A stretch of DNA of 64,000 nucleotides from positions 186,001 through 250,000 of the forward strand of contig NZ_JAAKGV010000002.1 in the NCBI RefSeq assembly GCF_011043735.1, written 5' to 3'. The stretch comes from Methylobacterium sp. DB0501. GTDB taxonomy: Bacteria > Pseudomonadota > Alphaproteobacteria > Rhizobiales > Beijerinckiaceae. Each line of letters starts with the position of its first letter. Within the stretch, counting starts at the first letter, position 1. Made by a program: the position numbers and the translations under genes. The notes beneath the pieces are model-generated. The model saw only the letters and a list, made by a program, of their open reading frames with translations, made no database searches and was not told the DNA's origin. Shown one piece after another: positions 1 through 9,486 of this stretch.

Positions 1-1306
1 CGGCGGCCGCCGCGAGGCGCGAGGCCTGCACCGCCTCGATCTCGGACGGCCAGCGCCGCACCTCCTCGATGCTCTCGCCGATGGCGAGCGCCGAGCCGAA
101 GATGCGGGCGAGCGAGGACTGGCTGTCGGAAGAATAGACCGTCTCGGCGACGAGCCGGGTCTTCGCCCGCTCGATCGCGTCGGCCGACAGGGCCTCGGAG
201 GGCGCGCGGGCCAGCGCCCGGTCGAGGGCCTCCTCCAGCTTCTCCAGGCTCACGCCCTCCGCCGGCACGGCGTAGACCGAGAAGCGGGTGTCGTCGATCG
301 CCGAGCCCATGTACCAGGCGCCGGCATTCACTGCGACGCCCTGCTCCAGCACCAGGCTGCGATAGAGGTAGGAGGTCGGCCCGCCGCCCAGCACCTCGGC
401 CAGGAGTTCCAGGGCGTGGCTCTCGCCGTCGCGGGCGGTCATGCAGGACGGGGTGAGGTAGAGCCGCTGCAGGGTCGGCTGCTCGACCTTCGGGTCGGCG
501 ACGCTGAGGCGGCGCGCCGCCCGCGGCTCCGGCTCCCGCGGCCGCACCCGCTGCGGCCGGGCGCCGCGCGGCGTCACCACGCCGTAGGTATCGTCGGCGA
601 GCCGCCGGACCTCGTCGGCGGTCACGTCGCCGGCCACCACCAGGATGGCGTTCTCCGGGGTGTAGAAGCGGCGGTAATAGTCGAGGGCGTGGGTGCGGTT
701 CAGCTCCTCGATCTCGTGCATCCAGCCGATGATCGGGATGCCGTAGGGGTGGTGCACGAACAGCGAGGCCGCCATCGCCTCGGAGAGCTGGGCCGCCGGG
801 TCGGTCTCGACCCGCATCCGGCGCTCCTCCAGCACCACGTCGCGCTCGGGCGCCACCACGGCGTCGTCGAGGATCAGGCCGGTCATCCGGTCCGCCTCGA
901 AGCTCATCATGGTCTTGAGGTTCTCGCGGGCGACGCGCTGGAAGTAGGCGGTGTAGTCGAACGACGTGAAGGCGTTCTCCTGGCCCCCCAAGCTCGATAC
1001 CGCCTTCGAGAAGGCGCCGACCGGATGGGTCTCGGTGCCCTTGAACATCAGGTGCTCGAGGAAGTGGGCGATGCCCGACTGACCGAGCGGATCGTCGGCC
1101 GAGCCGTTGCGGTACCACACCATGTGGGTCACGACGGGCGCACGGTGGTCGGGGACCACCACCACGTCGAGGCCGTTGTCGAGCACGAAGGACGCCACTT
1201 CGGGACCGCCCGCCTCCGCACGGCCGAAGGGCGCCGCGTCGGTGCGCAGGGTGGCGCTGACGGGGCAGACGAGGCCGGGGGCGGGGCGCATCCTGACTGG
1301 GGGCAT
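1..1306 (-). CDS. M16 family zinc metallopeptidase (partial)
   Basis: Insulinase/pitrilysin-family zinc protease. The 3' part lies beyond the left window edge. Residues 81-85 read HFLEH, the inverted zinc motif HxxEH, followed by the typical FKGT segment and an N-terminal peptidase domain; an M16C-like inactive domain begins near residue 200. Such proteins are periplasmic or membrane-attached and often come as tandem pairs, so a second M16 gene may follow outside the window. The chosen ATG (1304-1306) has no strong ribosome site; an in-frame ATG at 1291 is an alternative. No clear signal peptide is seen. Confidence 0.9.
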   Translation of the reverse strand, partial: MPPVRMRPAPGLVCPVSATLRTDAAPFGRAEAGGPEVASFVLDNGLDVVVVPDHRAPVVTHMVWYRNGSADDPLGQSGIAHFLEHLMFKGTETHPVGAFSKAVSSLGGQENAFTSFDYTAYFQRVARENLKTMMSFEADRMTGLILDDAVVAPERDVVLEERRMRVETDPAAQLSEAMAASLFVHHPYGIPIIGWMHEIEELNRTHALDYYRRFYTPENAILVVAGDVTADEVRRLADDTYGVVTPRGARPQRVRPREPEPRAARRLSVADPKVEQPTLQRLYLTPSCMTARDGESHALELLAEVLGGGPTSYLYRSLVLEQGVAVNAGAWYMGSAIDDTRFSVYAVPAEGVSLEKLEEALDRALARAPSEALSADAIERAKTRLVAETVYSSDSQSSLARIFGSALAIGESIEEVRRWPSEIEAVQASRLAAAA

Positions 1307-1582
1307 CCTGATCTACCTTAGCCGGATGGCCGGATCGGCCACCCGTGTTGGATCGTGAACCGGCTCACTTAAGGGAGGCTTGCGGCTCATGCGAGTCACG
1401 GGCCAGCGGAAGGTCGAGCCGGCCGGCGGGCCGGCCACCGGGGTCGCCAGCCGTTAGAGACCCTGTTCTAGAGCATTTTGTGGCAGGTGGGACCCGAAGA
1501 CTGCCGAGAAATGCGTGGCACGCAGGTCTGGCCTGGGTTCCCGCAGTCGAAGCGTGGCCTGAAAATGTCGGTGAAGCTTGGT

Positions 1583-1620
1583 CGACCTGCCGGAAAATCA
1601 ATGCTCGCCCTGGCAGGTCG
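1583..1620. repeat. inverted repeat in the 1307-1746 intergenic gap
   Basis: The 440-bp gap between the M16 gene and the next minus-strand gene holds no supportable gene. It contains a perfect 9-bp inverted repeat, CGACCTGCC (1583-1591) and GGCAGGTCG (1612-1620), with a 20-nt spacer, and a GGGCCC-rich palindromic stretch near 1650-1667. Either could be a regulatory hairpin or operator for the minus-strand M16 gene. The function is not known. Confidence 0.35.
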
Positions 1621-1691
1621 CGCAGCTCTGCGTCCCGAGCGGATCTCGCCGGGCCCGGGCCCGGGCCGAGGTGGCGACCGGGCACGAAAAA

Positions 1692-1717
1692 CCCCGGGCC
1701 GCTGGTGCGGCCCGGGG
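1692..1717 (-). terminator. Rho-independent terminator
   Basis: A perfect 11-bp G+C-rich stem (1692-1702 with 1707-1717) closes a TGGT loop. Read on the minus strand it is followed at once by TTTTT (complement of 1687-1691). It lies about 30 bp after the stop codon of the minus-strand gene ending at 1747, so it is most likely that gene's terminator. Confidence 0.85.
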
Positions 1718-1746
1718 CGAAAGATCCGGCTCGGATCTCGGAAACG

Positions 1747-2403
1747 TTACTGGCGCGAGCGCAGGTAGGCGCCCGGATCGGCCTGCTCGCGGTCGCTGAT
1801 CATCGCGTTCGGACCGCGCTCGCTGCGGGCGAGCTTGCCGTTCGGCGGCTTGCGGTAGCCGGTCGGCGGCTCGGTCAGGGTGTCGCGGCTCGGCTCCACG
1901 TCGGGGAGGTTGACGTCGTCGCCCTTCTTGCCGGCGAAGAGCTGCATCGGGTTGAGCCAGAACGACTCCTTGACGTTGTCGCCGGGCTTGTAGGTCGGCT
2001 CCGTCGTCAGGCTGGCGCCCTCGCGCCGGCCGGCCCGCATCTCCTGGATCGGCAGCGTGGCGTTGTTGTCGCTCATCCGGCCGCCATAGCCGCGGGTGAT
2101 CGGCTTGCGGTCCTCGGCGGCGCGGCGCTCGCGGGCGCGGGTCTCGGGGTCGGTCGGCCATTGCGGGTTGGCCTCGCGCACGGCGCGGCGGTCGACCGGC
2201 GGCGGCAGGGCGGCCTTGTCCATATGCGGCGGCAGCACCAGGGGCGCGCGCTCGCGATAGGTGATGGTCGGCCGCTCGGGCTCGATCAGGCCGATCGACG
2301 ACAGGGCGTTCTTCATCGCGACGCCCTCCTGGGCGTGCGCGCCGGCCGGAACCGCGAGGCCCGCGACCGTCACCGCGGCGAATATCGTGCGCTTGTCGAG
2401 CAT
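1747..2403 (-). CDS. periplasmic protein of unknown function
   Basis: I do not recognise a family. The ATG at 2403 opens with a clear Sec signal peptide (KR, then a hydrophobic run, then an AHA-QE cleavage site near residue 24), so the mature 195-residue protein should be periplasmic. It is rich in Pro, Arg and charged residues with little hydrophobic core, and has no catalytic motif I can identify. The frame stays open further upstream to 2664, but that extension runs into lspA and lacks a start with a ribosome site. It is followed by a strong terminator at 1692-1717. It lies 130 bp downstream of lspA on the same strand. Confidence 0.7.
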   Translation of the reverse strand: MLDKRTIFAAVTVAGLAVPAGAHAQEGVAMKNALSSIGLIEPERPTITYRERAPLVLPPHMDKAALPPPVDRRAVREANPQWPTDPETRARERRAAEDRKPITRGYGGRMSDNNATLPIQEMRAGRREGASLTTEPTYKPGDNVKESFWLNPMQLFAGKKGDDVNLPDVEPSRDTLTEPPTGYRKPPNGKLARSERGPNAMISDREQADPGAYLRSRQ

Positions 2404-2533
2404 GCTGGCCCCCTGCCTGTTCCGCCCCCTGCTTGTGAGCTTGGGTGGTGGCGGTTTCGGGCGAAGGTATGGCGTGGCCGTATCGGGACGCAACGCCGGG
2501 GGGCGGCGTTGCGTCCGCGACACACACGAGTTT

Positions 2534-3031
2534 TCAGGTTCGCTCGCCGGTTGCCGGCGCGCGGCGGCGCTCCAGCACCAGCCCGTCATAGAGGAGCCCG
2601 ACCACCCCGAAGACGATGCCGGCATCGGCGACGTTGAACACGTACCAGGACCAGGCGCCGACATGGAGGTGGACGAAGTCGAACACCGCCCCGTAGGCCG
2701 CCCGGTCGATGGCGTTGCCGATCGCCCCGCCGACGATGAGGCCCAGCGACCCGGCGAGCCAGCGGCTGCCGGCCCGGGCCATCCAGATCGACAGCGCGAC
2801 CGACGCGACCAGCGACACCCCGACGAGCAGCCAGCGCCCGAGCGCCGAATCCTGCTGGAACAGCCCGTAGGAGACGCCGCGGTTCCACACCACGATCAGC
2901 TGCGCGAAAGGAGCGAGCACCACCGGCTCGCGCAGGGGCAGGTCGGCGACGAACAGCAGGCCGAGCTTCGTCGCCTGGTCGAGGACCAGGGTGACGAGCG
3001 CGACCAGCAACCCGAAGGGGAGGGGACGCAT
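2534..3031 (-). CDS. lspA: lipoprotein signal peptidase (signal peptidase II)
   Basis: Aspartic protease of the inner membrane that removes the signal peptide from diacylated prolipoproteins. The 165-residue length and four hydrophobic helices match the family. The two catalytic aspartates are present: D109 in the NAIDR motif and D136 in the FNVAD motif. It begins 29 bp after the ileS stop codon on the same strand, the classic ileS-lspA operon order, and is likely co-transcribed with ileS. One client in this window would be the L,D-transpeptidase at 35315, which has a lipobox. Confidence 0.97.
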   Translation of the reverse strand: MRPLPFGLLVALVTLVLDQATKLGLLFVADLPLREPVVLAPFAQLIVVWNRGVSYGLFQQDSALGRWLLVGVSLVASVALSIWMARAGSRWLAGSLGLIVGGAIGNAIDRAAYGAVFDFVHLHVGAWSWYVFNVADAGIVFGVVGLLYDGLVLERRRAPATGERT

Positions 3032-3060
3032 TCCGTTTTCCTCGCCCGCTTCCTCGCCCC

Positions 3061-6033
3061 TTACTCGGCGGCCTCGGCGTGGAGCGCGTCCCACTCGCGC
3101 AGGGCCTGCGCGTCGCGGGGCGTCACGTCCGGATAGTCCGGGTCGCTGCCGACGCTGTCCAGCACCTTCCACGAGCGGGCGCATTTGCGCCCTTCGGCCG
3201 GGGCCGGTACCACCGCGACGCCCTTGACCTCGTCGAGCCGGAAGGCCTCGGCCGGGCCGTCGCCGGCCGCGACCGCGATCCGCGAGGTGATGCAGACCTC
3301 CGCGAAGTCGATCCCGTCGAGGCTCGCCAGCAGCTCCGGATCGGACACGAAGACCGTCGGCGCCGCCTCCAGGCTCGCGCCGATGCGCTTGGCCGCGCGC
3401 TCGATCTCGAGCGCGCCCGTCACCACCCGGCGCACCCGGCGGATCTTGGCCCAGTTCTTCGCCAGGGCCTCGTCTCGCCAGGACGCGGGCGTCGCCGGCA
3501 GGGTCTCGGTATGGACCGAGGCGGTCTCGGAGGGATAGCGCGCGAGCCAGGCCTCTTCCGCCGTGAAGGCGAGGACCGGGGCGAGCCACACCGTGACGCG
3601 CCGGAACACCTCGTCGACCACGGTGAGCGCGGCCCGCCGGGTCTGCGACGAGATCGGATCGCAGTAGAGCGCGTCCTTGCGCACGTCGAAGTAGAACGAC
3701 GACAGGTCGCCGGTCATGAAGCCGTTGAGGAGCGCCACCACGCGCTTCGTGTCGAAGGTGCGGAAGGCGTCGCGGATCTCGGTGTCCAGCTCGGCGAGGC
3801 GGTGCAGGATGAACCGCTCCAGCTCCGGCATGTCCTCCGGGGCGACGCGGTCCTCGGGCCGGTGATGGGCGAGCGTGCCCAGCATCCAGCGCAGCGAGTT
3901 GCGCAGCTTGCGGTAGGTCTCCGAGAAGGTCTTGATGATCTCCGGGCCGATGCGCAGGTCGTCGGTATAGTCCGAGGCCGCCACCCACAGGCGCAGGATG
4001 TCGGCGCCCGAGCCCTTGATCACGTCCTGCGGCGCGACGACGTTGCCCTTCGACTTCGACATCTTCTCGCCCTTGGGGTCGAGGACGAAGCCGTGGGTCA
4101 GCACCACGTCGTAGGGCGCGCGGTCGCGGGTGCCGCAGGATTCGAGCAGCGAGGAATGGAACCAGCCGCGGTGCTGGTCCGAACCCTCGAGATACATCAC
4201 CGTGTCGGTCCCGCCGTCGCGGCGGCGGCGGATGCCGGAAAGGCCCGGGAAGGCCTCGGGGTCGTCCAGCGTGAAGGCGTGGGTCGAGCCGGAATCGAAC
4301 CACACGTCGAGGACGTCGGTCACCTTCTCGTAAGCGGCCGGGTCGTGCTCGGGCGCCAGGAACCGGGCGCCGTCGGCATCGGTGAACCAGGCATCCGCCC
4401 CCTCCGCCGCGAAGGCGGCGTGGATGCGCTCATTGACCTTGTCGTCGCGCAGGATGTCGCCGGTCTCGCGGTGGACGAAGACCGTGATCGGCACGCCCCA
4501 GGCGCGCTGGCGCGACACCACCCAGTCGGGCCGGTTGGCGATCATGCCGGTGATGCGGTTCTGGCCCTGCGGCGGCACCCACTGGGTCACGGCGATCTCG
4601 CGCAAGGCCACGTCGCGCAAGGTCGCGCCGTTCAGCGTCGCCACCGGCTTGTCGAGGGCGATGAACCATTGCGGCGTGTTGCGGAAGATGACCGGCTTCT
4701 TCGAGCGCCAGGAATGCGGGTAGCTGTGCTTGAGCGTGCCGCGGCCGACCAGGGTCCCGGCGGCGGTCAGCGCCGCGATCACCGCCTTGTTGGCGTTGCC
4801 CTTCTGGCCCTTCTCGTCGAGGACGCGGGTGCCGGTGAGGCCCGGCGCGGCCTCGGTCAGCACGCCGTCGGCATCGACCGTATAGGGGATCGCGGTCTCG
4901 ATGCCGCGCTCGCGCAAAGCCCGCCCGTTCGCCATCCAGACCTCGAAATCCTCGCGGCCGTGGCTCGGCGCCGTGTGGACGAAGCCCGTACCGGCCTCGT
5001 CCGTGACATGCTCGCCCTCCAGCATCGGCACGGCATGAGCGTAGCCGTCGTTCCAGGCGGCCAGGGGATGCGCCAGGGTTACGCCGGCGAGGTCGTCGGC
5101 CGAGACGTCGCTCAGTCGCTCGAAGGACTCGACGCGCGCTGCCTTGAAGACGTCGCTCGCCAGTTTGTCAGCAACAACGTAACGAACACCAGGTTGAGAC
5201 CAGTTCTCTTGAGGAGCAGCAACGACACGATACAGTCCGTAAGACACTTTTTTGGAATAGGCGACGGCCCGGTTGGCCGGGATCGTCCAGGGAGTGGTGG
5301 TCCAGATGACGACGCGTGCGTCCTCAAGGTCGGAGGCGGTCTTCGACGCGACGACCGGGAAGGCGGCCCAGATCGTGTCGCTGACGTGGTCCTCGTACTC
5401 GACCTCGGCCTCGGCGAGCGCAGTCTTCTCGACCACCGACCACATCACCGGCTTCGAGCCGCGATAGAGCTGGCCGGTGGTGGCGAAGGTCATCAGCTCG
5501 CGGGCGATCGCGGCCTCGGCCGGGTAGGCCATGGTCAGGTAGGGATGGTCCCAGTCGCCGGTGACGCCGAGGCGCTTGAACTCCTCGCGCTGCACCGACA
5601 GCCAGTGCTCGGCGAAGGTCCGGCACTCGCGCCGGAACTCGACCACCGGCACCTCGTCCTTGTTGCGGCCGGCGGCGCGGTACTGCTCCTCGATCTTCCA
5701 CTCGATCGGCAGGCCGTGGCAATCCCAGCCCGGGACGTAGTTGGCGTCCTGGCCGAGGGCGCCCTGCGTGCGGACGACGATGTCCTTCAGGATCTTGTTG
5801 AGCGCCGTGCCGATATGGATGTGGCCGTTGGCGTAGGGAGGGCCGTCGTGGAGCACGAATTTCGGCCGCCCGGCCGCCGCCTCGCGGATGCGGGCATAGA
5901 GGTTCGTGCGCGCCCAGCGCTCCAGGATCTCCGGCTCGCGCTGCGGCAGGCCGGCCCGCATCGGGAACTCGGTGACCGGCAGGAACAGGGTCTCGGAATA
6001 GTCGCGCCCGGCAGCGGGCTTGTGCTCGGTCAT
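3061..6033 (-). CDS. ileS: isoleucyl-tRNA synthetase
   Basis: Charges tRNA-Ile in the cytoplasm. The 990-residue class I synthetase has the HIGH-type motif HIGT at residues 73-76 within [11 protein letters not shown], the long CP1 editing insertion, KMSKS at 657-661 and an anticodon-binding C-terminal domain. I chose ATG 6033 (MTEHK); the frame is open upstream but without support. Two oddities: the C-terminal zinc-finger region keeps only KCARSW and lacks the later cysteine pair, and residues about 258-291 (5161-5260) are encoded at 46% G+C with T-ending codons, against about 70% around them. It heads an operon with lspA. Confidence 0.98.
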   Translation of the reverse strand: MTEHKPAAGRDYSETLFLPVTEFPMRAGLPQREPEILERWARTNLYARIREAAAGRPKFVLHDGPPYANGHIHIGTALNKILKDIVVRTQGALGQDANYVPGWDCHGLPIEWKIEEQYRAAGRNKDEVPVVEFRRECRTFAEHWLSVQREEFKRLGVTGDWDHPYLTMAYPAEAAIARELMTFATTGQLYRGSKPVMWSVVEKTALAEAEVEYEDHVSDTIWAAFPVVASKTASDLEDARVVIWTTTPWTIPANRAVAYSKKVSYGLYRVVAAPQENWSQPGVRYVVADKLASDVFKAARVESFERLSDVSADDLAGVTLAHPLAAWNDGYAHAVPMLEGEHVTDEAGTGFVHTAPSHGREDFEVWMANGRALRERGIETAIPYTVDADGVLTEAAPGLTGTRVLDEKGQKGNANKAVIAALTAAGTLVGRGTLKHSYPHSWRSKKPVIFRNTPQWFIALDKPVATLNGATLRDVALREIAVTQWVPPQGQNRITGMIANRPDWVVSRQRAWGVPITVFVHRETGDILRDDKVNERIHAAFAAEGADAWFTDADGARFLAPEHDPAAYEKVTDVLDVWFDSGSTHAFTLDDPEAFPGLSGIRRRRDGGTDTVMYLEGSDQHRGWFHSSLLESCGTRDRAPYDVVLTHGFVLDPKGEKMSKSKGNVVAPQDVIKGSGADILRLWVAASDYTDDLRIGPEIIKTFSETYRKLRNSLRWMLGTLAHHRPEDRVAPEDMPELERFILHRLAELDTEIRDAFRTFDTKRVVALLNGFMTGDLSSFYFDVRKDALYCDPISSQTRRAALTVVDEVFRRVTVWLAPVLAFTAEEAWLARYPSETASVHTETLPATPASWRDEALAKNWAKIRRVRRVVTGALEIERAAKRIGASLEAAPTVFVSDPELLASLDGIDFAEVCITSRIAVAAGDGPAEAFRLDEVKGVAVVPAPAEGRKCARSWKVLDSVGSDPDYPDVTPRDAQALREWDALHAEAAE

Positions 6034-6328
6034 GGTGGTCAAGGCTCGTCTGGGGCGCGGACGCGCGGCCCTTGAGGAATCGCAGCGAAACGGCAGCAAC
6101 CCGGCCTTCCGCGCGGCCGCGAGCGGCCCTCAGGCGGAAGCCGGGCTCGTAATTCGCCGGATGGCGACGCGGCGCGGGTGCGATTCGGTCATCCGGCGCT
6201 TCTAGCAGCGGCGGGCGGGCGGGGGAAGCGGGGTGATGGGACCGGGAGGCCCTGGCCGTCCGCTCGCCGTATGAGGGATGGTAGCGTTGCGTCGAGCACG
6301 ACGCCGTGCCGTGCGTAAGGTGTCCCGC

Positions 6329-6808
6329 ATGCGCGAGCCCTCCTCGATCCTGAAGCCTGTCCGCCCCGCGATGATGCGCCTCACCGCGCTCGAGCCCGCC
6401 GCGAACCCGTTGCTTGCGGAAGCCGAACGGCACGGCACCGCATTCATGCGCCGCCTGTTCCTGGAATGGGACGCGGGAGCCAATCGCTTCGACCGTCCGG
6501 GCGAGATCATCCTGGGAGCTTGGCAGGACGACCGCCTCGTCGGCCTCGGCGGCCTGAACCGCGATCCCTACGTGGCGGAGGACGACGTCGGCCGCTTGCG
6601 GCACGTCTATGTGCTCGCGTCGCACCGGAGCCTCGGCGTCGGTGCCCTGCTGGTGCGGCATCTCCTGCGGGACGCGGAGGGACATTTCCGGATCGTGCGC
6701 CTGCGCGCGGCCTTGCCGGAATCGGCGGCGTTCTACCGGCGGCTCGGCTTCATGGAATGCGGCGACCCGGCCGCCACGCACGTCATCCCCGTGCCACCCA
6801 GCCCATAA
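6329..6808 (+). CDS. GNAT family N-acetyltransferase
   Basis: A 159-residue acyl-CoA-dependent acetyltransferase. The acetyl-CoA binding motif A is visible as HRSLGVGALLV (RxxGxG/A type), preceded by a beta strand RHVYVL, and the C-terminal ESAAFYRRLGF motif is typical of GNATs. The substrate cannot be told from sequence. I chose ATG 6329 because AAGG stands 8-9 nt upstream; the frame opens at 6278 and another ATG lies at 6371. The last 26 bp overlap tail-to-tail with the CadD-type gene on the other strand. Confidence 0.82.
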   Translation: MREPSSILKPVRPAMMRLTALEPAANPLLAEAERHGTAFMRRLFLEWDAGANRFDRPGEIILGAWQDDRLVGLGGLNRDPYVAEDDVGRLRHVYVLASHRSLGVGALLVRHLLRDAEGHFRIVRLRAALPESAAFYRRLGFMECGDPAATHVIPVPPSP

Positions 6809-7394
6809 CCCACGACACCGTCCCCGCCTCGACCATCACCATCACGCCAATCCCGACCAGCACGACCGGCGTCGCGAACCGGCCGATCCGGCGGATCGGG
6901 GCGCCGAGGGCCGGGTGATGCACGAGCCAGTGGGCGAGGCCGAGCCAGACGGCCACCATCACGGCGAAGACGGCGACGAACAGGACCAGCCGGGGGGCCG
7001 GGCTGGTGGCGAAGACCGGCGTGTAGATGCCGAGATTGTCGCCGCCATTGGCGATGGTCACGCCGGCGACCGCGACGGCCTTGCCGACCGAGGCGGGGCC
7101 GGTCGAGGCCTCCTCCCCGTCGTTTTCTCGAACGGCGAGGAGGCGGGAGACGCCGAGGGCGATCGGGACGAGGCCGAGCAGCCCGAGCCAAGCGGGCGCC
7201 ACCACCAGGGACAGGAGCGCGCCGGCAAGCGAGGCCAGCACCAGGGCGGCGATGCCGAGGTACTGGCCGATCACGATCTGGCGCGGCCGGTAGCGCGGAT
7301 CGGAGAAGAGGCCGATCAGGACGACGATGTCGTCGATGTTGGTCGAGGCGAAGAGGGTGACCGCCACGCCCAAGCTTGCCAGGTGCTCCATCAT
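6783..7394 (-). CDS. CadD/LysE-superfamily cadmium resistance-type transporter
   Basis: A 203-residue integral membrane protein with about five to six hydrophobic helices. Two family signatures are visible: TNIDDIVVLIGLF near the N terminus and NGGDNLGIYTPVF in the middle, the paired acidic motifs of the CadD (cadmium resistance transporter) family. It probably exports a cation or small amine, but the substrate is inferred from family only. The start could be either of two adjacent ATGs (7394 or 7391). Its end overlaps the GNAT gene end by 26 bp on the opposite strand. Confidence 0.8.
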   Translation of the reverse strand: MMEHLASLGVAVTLFASTNIDDIVVLIGLFSDPRYRPRQIVIGQYLGIAALVLASLAGALLSLVVAPAWLGLLGLVPIALGVSRLLAVRENDGEEASTGPASVGKAVAVAGVTIANGGDNLGIYTPVFATSPAPRLVLFVAVFAVMVAVWLGLAHWLVHHPALGAPIRRIGRFATPVVLVGIGVMVMVEAGTVSWVMGWVARG

Positions 7395-7471
7395 CGTCGT
7401 CCGCCGACGGCCGGAACGGGTGGGCGCGTCGCGCGGTTGACCGGGAGCATCATCGATCCAGGGGGTCTGCC

Positions 7472-7708
7472 ATGCGGATGCTGCTTCCCGTCCTCGCGCT
7501 CGCGACCCTGATGGCGGCGCCCGTCGCGGCCCGCGAGGTCCGCTCGCCGCCGCGGCCCGTGCCGGAGGACGTCGACGCCACCGGCTCCGTCACGCCCACC
7601 GACCCGCTGCTGATCCCCGACGAGGATGGTCGCACCCAGCGGCGGGCGAAACGCCCGCGCGGGCGGGACGCCGACGAGGCGCCGATCCGCGAGTTCATCC
7701 CGGAATAG
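7472..7708 (+). CDS. small secreted protein of unknown function
   Basis: A 78-residue protein with a Sec-type signal peptide (MRMLLP followed by a hydrophobic run ending in AAPVAA) and a highly charged, Pro/Asp/Arg-rich mature part of about 58 residues. No known domain. AGGGGG lies a few bases upstream of ATG 7472. It sits between the divergent CadD-type gene and the convergent ribF, ending 19 bp from the ribF stop. Confidence 0.6.
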   Translation: MRMLLPVLALATLMAAPVAAREVRSPPRPVPEDVDATGSVTPTDPLLIPDEDGRTQRRAKRPRGRDADEAPIREFIPE

Positions 7709-7727
7709 CCGGGTCGCCCCGGCCGAG

Positions 7728-8720
7728 TCAGCCGAGCATCGAGGCCGTGCGGTCCTCGGCCAGCATGCGACGCGCTTCCGCCGCGTCCTCGTGCATGCGG
7801 GCGACCAGGGCTTCCGCGCTGTCGAAGCGGGCCTCGCCGCGGATGTATCCGACGAACTCGACCGCGATGCGCCGGCCGTAGAGGTCGCCGGAAAAGTCGA
7901 ACAGGTAGGTCTCCAGCAGCGGCGCGCCGTCGTCGAAGGTCGGGCGGCGGCCGTAGCTCGCGACCCCGTCGCGCACGCTGCCATCCGCGAGCCGGGCGCG
8001 CACCGCGTAGATGCCGTGGGCCAGCGCACAGGCTTCGAGCGCCACGTTGGCGGTCGGGAAGCCGAGGGTGCGGCCGCGCTTGTCGCCGTGGCGCACCTCG
8101 CCCTCGACGAACCAGCGATAGCCGAGGAGGTGGTTGGCGGTCGCCACGTCGCCGGCCTCGAGCGCCGCCCGGATCGCGCTCGACGAGACCGGCGCCTCGC
8201 CGCCGCCCGCCGCCACCGCCGGCACGATCCGGCAGGCGAGGCCGTTCTCGGCGCAGAGCGCCTCCAGCATCGCCGGGGTGCCCTCGCGGCCGCGGCCGAA
8301 ATGGAAGTCGTGCCCGATCACCACGCCGGACAGGCCGAGCTCGCCCTTGAGCGTGTCGGCGACGAAGGCCGCCGCGCCCGTGCCGGCGAGCGCCGCATCG
8401 AAGCGGCGCACGAAGGCGCCGTCGACGCCGAGGCGCTGCAGCACCGCGAGCTTCTCCGCCTCGCCGGTGAGGCGGAACATCGTCGCGTCGGGGGAGAAGA
8501 AGGCGCGGGGATGCGGCTCGAAGGTCAGCACCGCGCTCGGGCGGCCGAGCTGCGCCGCCATCCCGCGCACCGCCGCGATCAGGGCGCGGTGGCCCTGGTG
8601 GATGCCGTCGAAATTGCCGAGCGCGGCGACCGCGCCGCGCAGTCCCTCCGGTACCGGCTCGCCGTCGCGGTGGACGGGGAGGGACGCGACGGGGCGCGGG
8701 GCGGTCTCGTCGCGCGGCAT
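7728..8720 (-). CDS. ribF: bifunctional riboflavin kinase / FAD synthetase
   Basis: Makes FMN from riboflavin and then FAD. The N-terminal nucleotidyltransferase domain shows GNFDGIHQGH (around residue 36) and an IGHDFHFGRGREG segment; the C-terminal flavokinase domain shows RTLGFPTANV. The 330-residue length fits the family. The gene is solitary on the minus strand, convergent with the small gene ending at 7708. No FMN riboswitch is evident upstream. Confidence 0.97.
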   Translation of the reverse strand: MPRDETAPRPVASLPVHRDGEPVPEGLRGAVAALGNFDGIHQGHRALIAAVRGMAAQLGRPSAVLTFEPHPRAFFSPDATMFRLTGEAEKLAVLQRLGVDGAFVRRFDAALAGTGAAAFVADTLKGELGLSGVVIGHDFHFGRGREGTPAMLEALCAENGLACRIVPAVAAGGGEAPVSSSAIRAALEAGDVATANHLLGYRWFVEGEVRHGDKRGRTLGFPTANVALEACALAHGIYAVRARLADGSVRDGVASYGRRPTFDDGAPLLETYLFDFSGDLYGRRIAVEFVGYIRGEARFDSAEALVARMHEDAAEARRMLAEDRTASMLG

Positions 8721-8974
8721 GCGGGTCCTTGGGCAGTGAGCAGGCGGGGAGAGGTCTCGAAGGCGGCCGGACCCTGTCGAAATCCGCCTCGTGGGTCAAG
8801 CCGGATGCGGGCCGCCGGGGAGGGCCCCCGCACCCGCTGCGGCTTTAACCGGTTCGCAAGGGGGGGAGATCTACAAGCTGGGAACAGAGGAGCCGTCCGG
8901 CGCCTCGCCTCATGATCCAAGCGGGTTTCGTCGCGCACGGGGATGTGTCGCGCCCGCGAACGGAGCCGTAAGCC

Positions 8975-9358
8975 ATGGCCCTTGACCTCGGCATGCCGAT
9001 CCTCGTGGTGGACGATTACCAGACGATGGTCCGCATCATCCGCAACCTGCTGAAGCAGCTCGGCTTCGAGGATGTCGACGACGCCTCGGACGGCACCGGC
9101 GCCCTGGCGAAGCTGAAGACGAAGAAGTACGGCCTCGTGATCTCCGACTGGAACATGGAGCCGATGACCGGCTACGAGCTCCTGCGCCACGTCCGGGCCG
9201 ATGACGCCCTGCGCACCACGCCGTTCATCATGGTCACCGCCGAGTCGAAGACCGAGAACGTCATCGCCGCCAAGAAGGCCGGCGTGAACAACTACATCGT
9301 GAAGCCCTTCAACGCCCAGACGCTGAAGACCAAGATCGAGGCGGTCTGCGGCGCCTGA
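8975..9358 (+). CDS. cheY: single-domain CheY-like response regulator
   Basis: A 127-residue receiver domain with no output domain. The acidic pocket D13-D14, phosphoacceptor D58 (in ISDWNM), the switch Thr in MVTAES and the Lys in VKPF are all present. The WNMEPMTGYELL segment is very close to classic chemotaxis CheY, so it probably binds the flagellar switch. It is followed after 128 bp by a CheZ-like phosphatase gene, which supports that role. No kinase or receptor gene is adjacent. Upstream 8721-8974 (254 bp) has no gene. Confidence 0.92.
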   Translation: MALDLGMPILVVDDYQTMVRIIRNLLKQLGFEDVDDASDGTGALAKLKTKKYGLVISDWNMEPMTGYELLRHVRADDALRTTPFIMVTAESKTENVIAAKKAGVNNYIVKPFNAQTLKTKIEAVCGA

Positions 9359-9486
9359 CGCCGAGGGCTCGGCGAGCCTTCCGGACGCGGGGGATTCCGA
9401 CCGCCGGAGCCGAGAGTTCGGCTCACCGGCCTGTCGGGCCCCGCGATCCGAGCCAGGGACAACCAAATCCGCGGGGGAGCGACCAC

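Noticed and set aside
3079..6075. 998-residue open frame antisense to ileS
   Set aside because: It lies opposite a gene with full IleRS motifs; its translation is Arg/His/Gly/Asp-rich with no domain, the usual effect of high G+C on the complementary strand.
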